NCBI GenBank assembly: GCA_009760855.2
Contig: WPIO01000009.1
Span: forward strand, 4,976,001 to 5,040,000
Reading direction: 5' to 3'
DNA length: 64,000 nt
Source: Cristatella mucedo
Lineage: Eukaryota > Bryozoa > Phylactolaemata > Cristatellidae
A program made the position numbers and the translations under genes. Shown here in pieces: positions 1 to 50,764 of this stretch. Below the pieces are notes generated by a model. The model saw only the letters and a program-made list of their open reading frames with translations, had not been told where the DNA came from and made no database searches. Each line of letters starts with the position of its first letter. Position 1 is the first letter of the stretch.

Positions 1-571
1 ACCGGAAAGAGGGGGGCTGGCCAATATCCGGTAGCCGCCAAGACACGAAGAGCATCGACTGATTCAAGTGAAGCCCTCCCTGCATTACTGCTCTGCTGCA
101 GCCCACGGATCGGCCGTTCGTGCGACCGAGGTCGATCGCACGACAGAGTGCGTGGTCCTTGCTCGCCCCACCCTGACAATTGCCCATCTTTACTTGACTC
201 GAAACGCGAAGGCTGCACGTCTCGGGATACCTATAAGCCGCCGGGCTGCCGAGAGGACTGGCTGAACAGAGTGAAGACGTGGCGCCCCTTGCGACTGACG
301 ACCACCAGTTGACCACACGGCTGGTTACCGTAGCGCTAGTGGCAGAGTGTAAAGATGATTCAAAAAGCAGTTAATCAAGCGTGGCTCTACCCATTGAGTC
401 TATGCTTGGGTGCCAAACAACCTGCTCGGCCTCATGCTGCTGGCTATAGCCGACCTCTCGAGACACATATCACGTGGGTGCACTTGCACGGCTTGCTCTT
501 GTGTGGCTTGCTCTCGAATTTGACCCGTGGTATGCTCTCAGAGGGTCGACTCATCAGATCGAGCTGGCGGC
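1..571 (+). other. Region 5' of MTR, no recognised exon
   Basis: GC-rich sequence with many CpGs in the first 250 bases. It may hold the MTR promoter and 5' UTR, but I see no core promoter motif that I could defend. Confidence 0.3.
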
Positions 572-602
572 ATGCTTGATGCATGCGAGTTGAGCATTCT
601 TT
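572..602 (+). CDS. MTR: Candidate first coding exon of MTR
   Basis: An ATG at 572 opens ten codons plus one base and then meets GTGAGA, a fair donor. This phase joins exactly to the exon at 905 and would give an N-terminus of about 25 residues before the conserved RIFVMDGG, close to the human length. The residues encoded show no recognisable similarity, so this is inference from phase and length only. Other possibilities are a different exon further upstream, outside the window, or initiation at the in-frame ATGs at 886 or 895 if 905 is not really an acceptor. Confidence 0.25.
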
Positions 603-608
603 GTGAGA

Positions 609-611
<3 letters not shown>

Positions 612-652
<41 letters not shown>

Positions 653-665
653 ACGTGTGTGTGTG
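612..665. repeat. (GT)n microsatellite
   Basis: About 20 GT units with a CGTAC interruption near 650, in what is probably MTR intron 1. Confidence 0.95.
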
Positions 666-904
666 CCTACCACAATCGCAAGCAATGTTTGGTGGCTTGC
701 ATCGGAACATTGAGTGGTCTCTGGTTCTGTTGTTACTGGCATGATTGTTGTGACGGCAGCAATGAATTCGATTTCAAATAACTGGTATGTAAATCGAGTC
801 CTTTCAGTTCGCCATTGCTACATAAGTATCGGTTTCTGATGTGCCATGCTGTGTGAGCCGATGCCTGTGTGACTGCACTGTCTTGATGGTGCTGATGTGT
901 GCAG

Positions 905-40240
<39,336 letters not shown>

Positions 40241-41410
40241 GACACGTGACAGTCAGAGCTGCAGTCTGACAGCTTGCAAGTATCTGCAGCACTGCGGTCT
40301 GCGTTGCACAGTGACGAGCCGCTTGCCATTGCAAGTTGCAAGCGATGCAGCTGGCCGAAGCAGCTGGTCCGGATGATGTAGCCAGCAAGCGTCTGACTCA
40401 TATCTTATCTCGTCTCTGAAGAAGTGCAGCGACGACTTACCGACTCAGAGCAAAGTCCTTCTCAGATTACCTCAATTCACCTACCTAAATGTCAGTGCCA
40501 CGAGAACAGTTACAATCATTTTGTAATAGACATTTGTTCTCAGCTCTCTAGAAGTGTTAGTTCTATTCGAGCCGAGTTTTACTGTCACTGTGTGCATGTG
40601 CACGCGTCCCATGCACCTGCACATGCAGCAACAACAGCTGCTTCAGCTAACCGGCACCCAGGCACGTTGTTGGAAGTAAGAATTGAAATTTCCTGCATTG
40701 CTGCTTTGATGCATTGAAATGTCCTACTTTCGACGGCAGCACTATCAGTTTGGTGCGTGCACCATTACTCAGTACGTTAGTATGTGCATGCAGAATGGCC
40801 ATTGGCTAAAAACTTTGAAGCTCTATAGAGGGTAAAGGGCACCGATGTCCCAAGTGACCGCTTAAGCCTATCTACCAGTCCCTGCTAGTGTGAAGTCGTC
40901 GTTGAAGTATGTTGCACTTTATTATTGATGATGTCATATTGCTGCTGGCATTCTATAACAGTTACGTGCCACCAGTTCGTGTTAAATAAGCTCCAGCTGT
41001 GTGAGGCATATCAGCATATGCTGTGTGAACAGCGGAAGCCACATTGATATCCAGTTAGTGCGTCAGCAAGCAGGTGCTAATGCCAAACAGGAGCTGCTGC
41101 TCTGCAGTGCCGAGTGGTAGCTAGGCAGTCATTTGCTATAGAGCTACTGCCGTGCCACACAAAAAACGGCTTGCATAACTTAGCAAAAAGAGAGAGTTTG
41201 GTTCTTTGCCAACACACGGACATGCTGCCACTGCTTCTTGCTGATGAAGCAGCTGCCACACACAGCTAAAGCTGCTGCTGTTGCCACGGCCACCGCCACG
41301 TCCCACAGCACGTCAGCTTGCTGTCGGCATCAAAGAACAGCTGGTGAAGGGCACCTGCAGGCAGGTAGCCTAGAACTTGCTTTACTCAGTAGTGCACTTT
41401 AGACCTAAAT
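40241..41410. other. MTR 3' flank, no gene recognised
   Basis: Presumably holds the MTR 3' UTR. No AATAAA was seen close to the stop; no reading frame here resembles a known family. Confidence 0.35.
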
Positions 41411-41412
41411 AA

Positions 41413-41575
41413 CTTGCCGATTTGGCCCAGTGGTTAAGGTGCTAGCCTCGAGCCAAGGTCAAGCGACCTAGGTCGTGGGCTCGTCCCAGTGGCCAATGTG
41501 AAGCGCCTGAATAGAAAACAAGTTCTGTTAGGGTGTGTAAAAATAAATTATATTTATATATTTAATTCTGATCAT
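41413..41575 (+). mobile_element. tRNA-derived SINE with L2-like tail, family B
   Basis: The head has TTGGCCCAGTGGTTAAGG (box A) and GGTCGTGGGCTCGTCCCAG (degenerate box B). The 3' part GTGAAGCGCCTGAATAGA resembles the L2 tail, which would let the L2 machinery mobilise it. A second copy is at 49125. Confidence 0.75.
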
Positions 41576-42805
41576 TTTCGATGTCACGTGGATCGGTGAA
41601 ATTAATGTCAACGATGGCCTCATCTAGGTAAAGTCTGCTTGGGTCTCGTACAAATCTTTAATAGGGGCAGAATCATATAAGGGTTTTCATTGCATATTGC
41701 AAAGTTGGAAAAGGCGGCGACCGTTTGTAATAGAAGAGATTAGTTGGATGTGCTAATCGTGTTGCTGCACTCGTTTTGACACACGTACTACACTCCAGGG
41801 CTAAAGCAAAGGATAGGCTTCAAAAGTTCATAGCGAAACCGTTTCTATGTTGATGGACGTTCCGGTAGCCTGATAAGTAAGTGTGAATAAGCTCAGCATA
41901 CATGACACTGGTAGCCCAATGTGTAGTGCAAAAGCATAAACAATTTGTACAGGTGTGTAAATATAAAGCATAGACACTGAATATTTTTACAGATGAGAGC
42001 TGTTGAAGTAGCCCGAGGTTCCCAAGCTGTCGTGGAGCATGTTTTCAGCTGTCTTCTAACCGATTAACTGGCAAGCTATACACATAATGCCTGTAAAAAA
42101 AACTTGGATGCTGATTGGAGGCGGTCTTGATATTTAAACACAAAGAATAAATGCCTTCTGGCCTGCCAGAGTAGAGGATAGGCTTGACATTTCTTGACGA
42201 ATGCATTTTATGTTCCCATGCCACCTACCTGAATCAACAAGTTATTGATGTCAAGCACCGTTTCATTTCAGTTCTTTCAATTTCTTCACATTCCACATTA
42301 GGCTTTAAATCAGAATGGGGGGCTGCTTGATTTGTCACCACTTTCCAGAACTGAAAAGACTAATATACAAAATCGAAACTCGCCTTCCTCTCGAATAGAG
42401 AGCTCATCTTGAACGGCCTGCCAGGTTCGGAGCACGTGATCGATGCACAAGACCACAAATGGTATTTAAAACAACCGATTTCTATTTAGGCTAAACAGTG
42501 GTAAGCAAAGCTTACGTTGAGATGCAGTACTGCCAATAAATTAGGATACAAAAGCAGGTGCTGCAGCACCAATCTTCCATCGAGAGAGTACCACCCATAA
42601 TGCTATGTCAACCCAGCAGTTGCATAACGTCACACCCGTAGTCAAGTGAGTCGAACAGCCAGCTACTCTTATTTTTTGGGCGGAGCTTGAAAAATAAGCC
42701 CTTGATTCGCCGATGCAAAGTCACCCGACCGTCGAATAGACATAAAAAACGGCTGACATTACAGCAAAGTGGAGGGTAGAAAAAGCAGATCAGGTTCACA
42801 CTGGT
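41576..42805. other. Intergenic, nothing recognised
   Basis: Between the SINE and the MADF-BESS gene. It likely includes that gene's 3' UTR on the - strand; no repeat core or coding exon was recognised. Confidence 0.35.
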
Positions 42806-43543
42806 TCACACCAGCTCGGATGAGTGAGCTTCCATGATGGCTGCATGCACTTTGAATTTAACTAGCCGTTTCAATCTGGTATCTGTTATCTGTCTCATTT
42901 CGTGAGCCACGAAACGGCCGAAAATATCGTCACCATCACAACGGCGGCATTCGGGCTGTTCGTGGTGGTGATGGGATGAATCGTTGACATCGAACACTGG
43001 CTTACTAGGGCGCTTTGCCACCACATGCTGCACTAATTCCCTTTTCTTAATAAGAGCACCGTGCTTTCTCGAGGCTTTACCGTGCATAATAGAAACGGGC
43101 ACAGCACCAGCCACGCTGCTCGATGAAGCCGGCAGCTTGCTGTCAATGTCCATCTGACCGATGCTGACCACCGCGTTCGTGCCAATACGGTTTGAAGGTG
43201 TGACCTCGCCCACAGATGCATCCGAGGCCAGCCGGGTCGGCGAGTCTCTGCCAGAAGGGCCAGGGGTATCAGATGGGGCAGATGGGTCCAAGGGTGAACT
43301 GGAAGAGGATGCTTCACTTTTTGATGCTGTCCAGCCTGACCGGCAGGGGTACATTTGATGCTCGTCACTGTCAACTGGTGGGCTGCTGCTGCAAGTGCTG
43401 CAATCTGCTAAGGTGCTGGACGCAGCCAGTGGCTTGCATCCTACACCGGTCGCCTGGTCTTGTCGTGCGATTTTGCACGATGGTATGCCATCGTCGCTTG
43501 CATCACTGGCTCCGCTGTCAGTGTGGCCGACTTCTGATTTCAC
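42806..43543 (-). CDS. MADF-BESS gene exon 3
   Basis: Starts in phase 0 after TTCCTGCAG and ends at TGA (complement of 42806-42808). It encodes 245 residues: a low-complexity Ser/Pro/Asp region, a short HHHH run, and a BESS-like C-terminus (FGRFVAHEMRQI..RLKRLV). Confidence 0.85.
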   Translation of the reverse strand: MKSEVGHTDSGASDASDDGIPSCKIARQDQATGVGCKPLAASSTLADCSTCSSSPPVDSDEHQMYPCRSGWTASKSEASSSSSPLDPSAPSDTPGPSGRDSPTRLASDASVGEVTPSNRIGTNAVVSIGQMDIDSKLPASSSSVAGAVPVSIMHGKASRKHGALIKKRELVQHVVAKRPSKPVFDVNDSSHHHHEQPECRRCDGDDIFGRFVAHEMRQITDTRLKRLVKFKVHAAIMEAHSSELV

Positions 43544-46500
43544 CTGCAGGAAGATTACGAATGCAACCAAGGCCTTAGACGATTAGGACAGGGACGGTAT
43601 ACTACACAGGGGCTGGAGCAGGCAAGCAGCCAAACGATTGCACGGACACATTCAACTTTAGATTCGGAGTGAATCTATGGCTAGCTTATATGACATACGC
43701 TCAACATAAGGCCAAAATGCTAGCTGGTAAACCAATAGCACCAGCGATTAATGACACCAATCACTATCAGGTCTACTGCCACAAGACCGCTGTCATCAAG
43801 CGATGCTGCAAAGGGCTCATGCATCCCGACTTTACTTATGCAAATGGCAAAATTGGCATCAGCTTGCAGTGTTCTGAACAGCAGCCTGGCTTTGCATCGA
43901 TTAGTTTGCACACCCAGAAACAGAAGCCGCAATCCTCTTATTATTCTTATTTGCTAAAAGGCTGCTTCCGGCCAGCACTCGGCCATGTACACATCGGTAC
44001 ACAGCACATCGGCCACTCGGCTCTTTAAGGATGACGACCACCTGAAGGGTTAGACATTTCTTTACACCTGTCCGGGCTCCGCATGCAACTTATCCCACAG
44101 CCTGACAAGCAACGCATTTGGCTCTGCCGGTAAATAGCTAAGTGATGAGCATGACCTTGCCAACGAATTGTCGGGTTAAAAATCACGTCACCATGCTGAA
44201 CGAAGAGAAATTCGGCCTAAGTAGAGGGTGCACAGCAAATGAACTTACGATATAAACTTGTATCACTTGCCACAAACTCGATCGCACGGTAGGCTAACCT
44301 GCAGGTGGCCGTATTGCTGATATAGGGACCTCTAAGAGCCCCCCCCCCCATTGGTAAACTCTAATGCCCCATGGTTGTTTCCTCTTTTCTTTCCACTCAA
44401 GAAGTTACGAAAAACCTAGCCACTCCCATCGTTAACTAGGGTTTGTGTGAACTGCTCCAAGCCGACAGCCCACACAACTTAACGGCAAAGACATGGCAAG
44501 GCCAAACGTCCCAAGTCAAATGATTCCGGCTGGACCTCCTCACCTGGGGATCACTGGTCGCTGGTTTGCTGCCCACGGGTTTCGTGTTAACAAACGTGTC
44601 CAGAAAAGCCATTCTGGGATAATACAGCCAGTTGGATTCGTAAAGTATGCCGTCGCCTGTACTGGCAATATTCATTCTGGATTTCTCTAACAAAGCTTTT
44701 TCTCGGGCATACTGGCGGCGAAGATTATTCATCTTCTTTCTGACATCTTGGTCTGCAGCGAGAGAAATGTGTCGGGCGATTAGCCTCCACATAAAGTAAC
44801 CTAGATAGATATGCAATCAAACGAACCTGTATCGCATAGTTATGATAATAATAATAATAAACGTATGCATAACATCTTAGCATAACTAAACCTCTTTCAG
44901 GGCTTTAAACATACACTGCCCTCCAAAAAGTGAAGCAGTTTTATTATGTAGAAAAGCTAAAGTATATCAAACGTAATTTATTGGGTACAATCAATAACTA
45001 GTCAATGCACCATGCTTTTTCATAACTTTTTACAAAAGCCTCGCATTGACTCGCCCAGCTTGCTCCGGCATGTTTCTAGAGGAATTGACTCCAAACAATC
45101 CTTTAAAACCTCACACAACTCGTCGGTTTTCATGCGTTAGAGAGCTCTAAACCTTTAAGAGTGTGGTCGACTTCGTTCCGCAGATGTTCTACTGGGTTCA
45201 AGTCCCGGCTTTGGCTTGGCCACTGAATGACCTCAATTGGCTCCAAGCTGTCGTCCCGAGATTCGTGAAAACCTCTTAAACCACCAAAGCAGTGTGCTCT
45301 AGATCATTGTCATGCTGCAAACAGAAATCGATCCCGTGAAGAGCTTAAGCACGTGGCAAGCCAACATTCCATCAGATGTTGACTTATACAGTCTGATTCA
45401 TGATCCCTTAAATCTCGTGCAGATGCCAAACACAAAAGAAGTTAAGAACAGTTGAGAACACACAGTTGAGAAGCAACCCCATACCAGTACATTTCCCCTA
45501 CACCAACGTACACTTCACCCATTTGCTGGCAAAAATACTTCTTCCTCTGCTTGCAGCAAAAGACATTGACTTTGGATTCATTAGTCCACACTACTCTGCT
45601 CTACTGTGCAGCTGTCCAGTGCTGGTATCGGCGAGCAAGGTCTAGCCTAGCTTTTTTGTGCTGCACAGCCAACAATGACTGGCACTTAGCCATCGGTGCA
45701 TCTAGTACTTGTTCATTAAGCAGCCGAGTCACGGTATATTGGCTTACGACCGTCCACCAGTTAGGCAAAAACTCTTAACAGTGCATTTTAGCAGTGGCAA
45801 ACCTGTCCTTCAAAGCCATGCTTTTCAGGAGGTGGTCCTCCCTTGGAGAAGTCACTCGAGGGCAACCCAAGTGGGCCGGTGTACCTCTGAGATCTTCAGC
45901 TGCCGAGTGATTTCTTCGCTTGCGTTGCCATCTCTGTAGGGAGTCAAAACGGCTATTGTACCTTTGGAAAGCAGTGCAACTGGTGGCATGTTCTGGCCGT
46001 GTACCAAGTGCCGGTGTGGCAAGGGTTCTACATCAACAGGTCTAGGAGACATCCGAGTACCTTAGGCCCATCATTGGCCAAAGCGTCGTCTGTGAGGAAA
46101 CGGTCAAAAATATATTCTGCTGGATGGCCTCCAAGGGGGGATGTATGCGTGCCCATTTTGCCGAAGAATGCAGTTACTCACTAAGCCAAATATGTATTTA
46201 GGGATTTTTTTTAATTTAATACTTTGCCTAGCATAACGAATTACTCGAATACGGGCACCAGCAACAAACAACCAGACTGAAATCGATGGACCAGGTGTGT
46301 AGAAACTCATGGAGGCAGTGTATGCTGTAAAGGAAGCATGTGATTTGGTTAGTAATAAGAAGCACAGTGTTGGTACAAATAAGTACAGAAAGAACAATCA
46401 ATTCAAACGGACCCAGCAAAATGCAGCGACAAACAGGTGCGTTGTTAGCTACTGTCTAAATGTCGATGAGTCAGCAGACGTCGTGAAGTCAGTCGATAGT

Positions 46501-47329
46501 GAGTGAGTGAGTACCAGGCTTTAGGAGCTAACAACCTACAGACACGGCCTCCAAAGGATTTGAAGCTGCGCTGAAGATCAGCTAAATGAGTCGAGTCAGA
46601 AGAGCACAGTGATCCATTGCCTTGCTTGGTTGACCGGGAACCGGTTAGAATAGGTCGGACGGAACAAGAGAATGAACAGACCTATAGGTGAGTGATAAAA
46701 CCTTGAGGTCTATACACACCGCTCAATGGGGAGCTAGCACATATCGGTGAGAAGTGGTGTGCCGCGGCAGCTGCAGCGCTCATGACAGGCAAGCCTGGCA
46801 GCCGAACTTCACACCAACTGTAAGCGCCTTATCGCAAGGGCGGATGAGTAGCGACGGACCTTCCTCCATTCGGCGGACTAACATTATTGTCAGCAAATTT
46901 CGAATGCCTCCCCCTAACGACGACAGCAGACCGCAGCCGAAGTCGCAGCCGGTTCAGGCTGACTATAACTCAACGTTCCGACAAACAACTCCCTCCCCAC
47001 CCCGTCCAGCCTGCCGTAGAACGTAGGGCTACGAGCGGTGCCGACCACTAAAGCCCATTACCGTTGATGAAAAGTTGCGAGGCGATGTCAGAAATGTCAC
47101 GATTCCGTTTCAGTTTATCTTTATAGTCGTCCAGCGTGGAGTCGTATAGGGATGGTCGCTCCCACCATAGGTCAATCAACTTGGCGGTGAGGAACATGTT
47201 CCACAGGGAGCCGGAACTGAGGGCTGCATCGCTGCCTGCATGCATCGAACTTACGGGACGATCCTTTGAACGGAAAGGCGAGCACGCGCGCTCGCTGAAC
47301 GCGGACGAGCCAGCTCCCAGCGGCGACAT
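42806..47329 (-). CDS. MADF-BESS domain protein (3 exons)
   Basis: Exons in transcript order are 47329-47062, 44752-44544 and 43543-42806; phases match and give 404 residues. The MADF domain spans residues about 52-137: KLIDLWWERPSLYDSTLDDY at the end of the first exon, then VRKKMNNLRRQYAREKALLE and ESNWLYYPRMAFLDTF in the second. This is the Myb/SANT-like fold that binds DNA. A long serine- and proline-rich, acidic stretch follows. The C-terminus (DDIFGRFVAHEMRQITDTRL on) resembles a BESS motif, a protein-interaction module usually paired with MADF. The protein is probably a nuclear transcription regulator; its targets are unknown. A CpG-rich segment at 47250-47480 may be its promoter. I know of no one-to-one ortholog, so no symbol is given. 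Confidence 0.85.
44544..44752 (-). CDS. MADF-BESS gene exon 2
   Basis: Starts in phase 1 after CTCGCTGCAG and ends in phase 0 at CAG|GTGAGG. It completes the MADF domain: MNNLRRQYAREKALLEKSR and WLYYPRMAFLDTFV. Confidence 0.85.
44914..46150 (-). mobile_element. Decayed Tc1/mariner-like element
   Basis: It lies in intron 1 of the MADF-BESS gene. The left end, CACTGCCCTCCAAAAAGTGA, follows a TA dinucleotide (44912-44913), as expected of Tc1. On the - strand, broken frames read in Tc1 order: an HTH-like start (LLSKGTIAVLTPYRDGN, SEEITRQLKIS near 45990-45890), WTNESKVNVFCCKQRKKYF (near 45570), GEMYWYGVAS, then LQHDNDLEHTALV (near 45300) and WPSQS.DLNPVEHL-like sequence. Many stops and shifts; the right terminal repeat was not found. 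Confidence 0.65.
46300..46850 (-). mobile_element. L2 fragment (antisense)
   Basis: Follows the L2 3' end blocks seen at 51060-51430: GAGTACCAGGCTTTAGGAGC, CCTCCAAAGGATTTGAAG, CTTGAGGTC, GGTGAGAAGTGG and a final AACTGTAAGCGCCT. Heavily decayed. Confidence 0.65.
46844..47026 (+). CDS. Possible small coding segment, unrecognised
   Basis: An ATG at 46844 opens about 60 codons (MSSDGPSSIRRTNIIVSKFR start; rich in Pro, Gln and Arg) ending at TAG near 47024. The composition looks protein-like, but no family is recognised. It lies opposite the first intron of the MADF-BESS gene and may be chance. Confidence 0.2.
   Translation: MSSDGPSSIRRTNIIVSKFRMPPPNDDSRPQPKSQPVQADYNSTFRQTTPSPPRPACRRT
47062..47329 (-). 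CDS. MADF-BESS gene exon 1
   Basis: Starts at ATG (complement of 47327-47329) and ends in phase 1 at a GTAATG donor. It encodes LIDLWWERPSLYDSTLDDYK and RDISDIASQLF, the first helices of MADF. In-frame ATGs inside (SSMHAG, LWNMF) could be the true start. Confidence 0.82.
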
Positions 47330-47889
47330 GCACTGCAGCGCAGGCAGCCGGCTGCCTGCGCTTCCATCTGCGGCGGCGAGCAGCTGGCGAGCAGCGGCGA
47401 CTCTGCGCAGCGTCGCAGCAGCGACGTTAATACCTCGCTGCTCTGTTCGGCGCTCATGCTAAAATCCATAGCGCAAACTCGAACTCAGAGGCAGCGCAGA
47501 GGCTACACATAGGAAGAACAGCCCGTCGTGGCCCGGCGTAATACTGACCGGAAGCGACCTCCCCGCCCGTTGAAATGCTCGTCAGTGACCGGCTTCGAGA
47601 GGACGATGGCACACGGAATCCATATTCGCTTTTCAGCTTTTACCCTGCTTTATGCGCTGGATCACTTGGCATTACTTTACAAATCCTCCCTGCAAACAAG
47701 CATTTTAAGTCTAGTTTAGAATAGTACATGTATTGCCTCGGTAAGTTGCGAGTCTAGGGTTGGCAAACAGATATCTATGGCAAATCCTGCCCATATGAAG
47801 CATAGATATACGTTAAGACGGATCCCATCCATCTTTATCCGGAAACAGCGAAGCCAAATTCAGTACGGCATGCTGCCCTCACTGTCCTG

Positions 47890-48515
47890 GCAAGGCAATA
47901 ATAGTTATTATTATGATTATAATAATCCATTTGTATGTAAAACTAAAAGAACTTAATTTCTTTTCAAGGCACTAAAAGTATGCTGCAAAAGAAGCCAGAC
48001 CGTATGTATCAGTTGCCAAATGAAGGCTGTCTAAGCACGTAATGCGGTTAGTGGTAATATGCACTGTGTCTGCACGAATAACACACAAAGAAAAAAATCA
48101 CAAGGACCGTGCAAATTCCGAGAGAAATAAGTGCGTTTTTAGCTCTTCTTAGTCACGGGATATCGTGTCGGCCGGGGGGGTTAGTTCTAGGCTTTGGGAG
48201 CATACATAATAATAATAGTTATAAGAATAACGCACTTAATAAAGCACCCTCAGGGAACTAAATTTCTTTCTAGGCGCTTTAAATTTGCTGTAAAAGAAAA
48301 ACGATCGAACGGTGAGTGGTATCATGCTTGATAAGCAACGTGAATAACTTTTTTTAAGGGTGACGTGCACAGGGTCAGCGTGCAAATGTGGTTAGTGGCA
48401 GCGTGCAACGGTGTCAGCACGCATAGGAGCACATCAAGGACGAATCGCAGGGGATCCAATAAATGCTGTCATAACATACGAACTAAAAGCAGAGTCTTCA
48501 AGGAGTTTGAGTTTG
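47890..48515 (-). mobile_element. L2 tails, two tandem antisense copies
   Basis: Two (ATT)n-tailed starts (near 47900-47940 and 48205-48230) are each followed by the standard L2 blocks (GGCACTAAAAGTATGCTGC; GCACCCTCAGGGAACTAAAT; GACGTGCACAGGGTCAGCG). The second copy inserted into or beside the first. Confidence 0.65.
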
Positions 48516-48519
48516 GTTT

Positions 48520-48855
48520 ATAAAAATAATAATAATACACTTGATGAAGTTACCTCAAAGAACTCAATTTCTCTCTAGGTGCTTTACATATGCTGCCAAG
48601 GAATGAGGCCCAGATAAACAATTTGAGACAGAAGAGTGTAGGGTGCTACGGTGGCTAGCGTGCTTGCGGTGGAGTAGCTCTAATGGGTAGGCTAGAGCAG
48701 GAGAACTAGGGGACCTGAAAGTGAGTGACAAAAACTTATAAAAAAGTATATACTCAGTTTATTGAGCCAGTGCAGGTCGGCGGGAAGTGATGTAACGTGG
48801 CAACTGCGAAGCTCGTGACAGCAGACAAGCCATGCTGCGTCAAACTGGTGGCACA
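48520..48855 (-). mobile_element. L2 fragment (antisense)
   Basis: AATAATAATACACTTGATGA starts the tail; CAGTGCAGGTCGGCGGGAAG and GTAACGTGGCAACTGCGAAG belong to the body. The third L2 piece in a row. Confidence 0.65.
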
Positions 48856-49124
48856 ACTCAGTCGAGTCAAAGTCTAAAATTTAATTCTTTAGCTTAAGGA
48901 GAGGGCCTAAACGGGCCACATGCACTGCCACGATCAATGAAAGACTCAGTGCAGAATCTAAGTAAATTGATGGTTCGAACCGTAGTAAATACAAGAAAAC
49001 GGCTCCCAGTGTAATACGTTCGACCGTCTGAACATTATCGAGGCTAAAAAGTAATGAGCCTGTACGGTCCGCTTCTGCCATCCTTATTCAAATCCATAGG
49101 CACTGTTGAACGACGTGTGGCCGA

Positions 49125-49262
49125 GCTGGATTGGTCCAGCGGTTAAGGCCAAAGTTTGGCTGAGATCGTGGGCTCGAGCCCCGACGCATACGTAAAGCGC
49201 CTGAATAGAGATTAAGTTCTCTTGGGGCGCTATACAAATGAATAGTATTTATTTATATTTAT
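49125..49262 (+). mobile_element. tRNA-derived SINE with L2-like tail, family B
   Basis: TTGGTCCAGCGGTTAAGG (box A) and GATCGTGGGCTCGAGCCCC (box B), then GTAAAGCGCCTGAATAGAGA, GTTCTCTTGGGGCGCTATAC and a TATTTATTTATATTTATT tail. Cleaner than the copy at 41413. Confidence 0.8.
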
Positions 49263-49364
49263 TTTAGATGCCAAAGTCTTATGTAAGGTTTTGTGGATGT
49301 TAACGCTTTTTTGGATTTTTATGCTTCGCTTTTTTAACAGCCTCTCTGTATGTCAGCTACTGTA

Positions 49365-49450
49365 ACATTATTAATAATAGCAGCTGTACAGAATCCTCAG
49401 AACTAGATTTCTTTCTAGGCACTATACATCGGCTGTAAAGGAAGCATTTC
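49365..49450 (-). mobile_element. L2 3' tail (antisense)
   Basis: ATTAATAATAGC, then AATCCTCAGAACTAGATTTC and CTATACATCGGCTGTAAAGG. Confidence 0.6.
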
Positions 49451-50444
49451 AACGCGGTTGCTGGAGGAATAAACAATCTTCAACTTCAGATGAAAGGGAT
49501 AACAGCATTTCAGGCATTCCTCTGACGCTGATCTGCTCAGTGAAAGCAGCATTAAATCGGATAAATCTTCAGCCATATTAGAGACAATATAAGAGACTTG
49601 TCCTTGCAAGCCCACGCAATAGATTCAAACGTCTTCATAATCACGAAAACGAGCTGTGAAGGTTGAAACAATCATATCTGATTTTTCTAAACGAATACGT
49701 CTTTGCTCGCCCCTTCATTTCACGTATGAGCTGGCAGTGTGAAATCCCTAGTACTTCAATTAGCATGCCCCTGCAGAGCGACTGTGCTTGAGGTACATCA
49801 TTTCTGCGCAGCCGGTTCAACATCCGTCTTTAATTTACGCCAGTTGTTGGGCTGTGTTTCTAGCTTTCTGGTCGTGCAAAAGCCAATGAATTTAAGCATG
49901 ATCACTAGTAGAACCCGAGAAAGGATTGTCTCTTTAATGTCAGTCTGGCTTTGTTTCAAAAACTTTAAATTTTAAACTATTAAATCTTACAACTTGACAT
50001 TATCATAATTCAACTTTTCGATGCTACTGCCAACCAAAAGCGTGTACATTTTCAAAAGACGAAGCTTCCGGAGACCGTCTGTCACGGGACTTTAGAGCTA
50101 TGAAGAATTTTGCCTATCGCAATAGGGGAAAACCTCAGAGCTAACGGCTCGACGGTCTACCGATCGACATAGCGTATCGAGATTTCCTTTCTCTGCGCTG
50201 CATCCAAGGCTGCACCCAAGGTAGCGCTTCAAAGATTTTAGGCTTTAAGCTACCGCTGACGTTTTCAAGCCAAAATCCAATGTACTGCGTGAATGAAAGT
50301 GTGCCATGTATGATACCGTGTCGATGCCAAGCTGCAACCGATACGAACGCTGCGATTGATCTCCTAGAGATCGTATCCACTCAAGGAACGCGCCGATCCA
50401 GAATAGCCGGAACCCCACCCCGCCCCAGACGGACGGTCGCGCCG

Positions 50445-50600
50445 TAGTAATAATAAAAACAATAATACATTTTTTTACAGCACCCTCAGAGAACTCAATC
50501 AGTTTCTAGGCACTTTACATTTGCTGCAAAGGAAGTGCGATCATTGACAACCCGTTCGTGGCTGAACGCATATAAAGACTTTAGCTGCTACGCGTAACGA
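50445..50600 (-). mobile_element. L2 3' tail (antisense)
   Basis: AATAATAAAAACAATAATAC, GCACCCTCAGAGAACTCAAT and CTTTACATTTGCTGCAAAGG. Confidence 0.75.
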
Positions 50601-50764
50601 TATAGTTAGTTTCAAAATCCAGAAAGTTTGAAGGGCCGTGGGGTCGAGTGCCAGAAACGAATTTCGCTGCTAGCGGGAAAATATCTGGGGCAACCTCGGA
50701 GTTTTCGGCCTTTCAGCGCCGCCGCTCGGCCTCGAGGGACGCGCCTGCAGAATGTACGCATGAC

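Noticed and set aside
43669-44028. A 119-codon + strand open frame
   Set aside because: It lies in the second intron of the - strand MADF-BESS gene, shows no family resemblance and no splice context.
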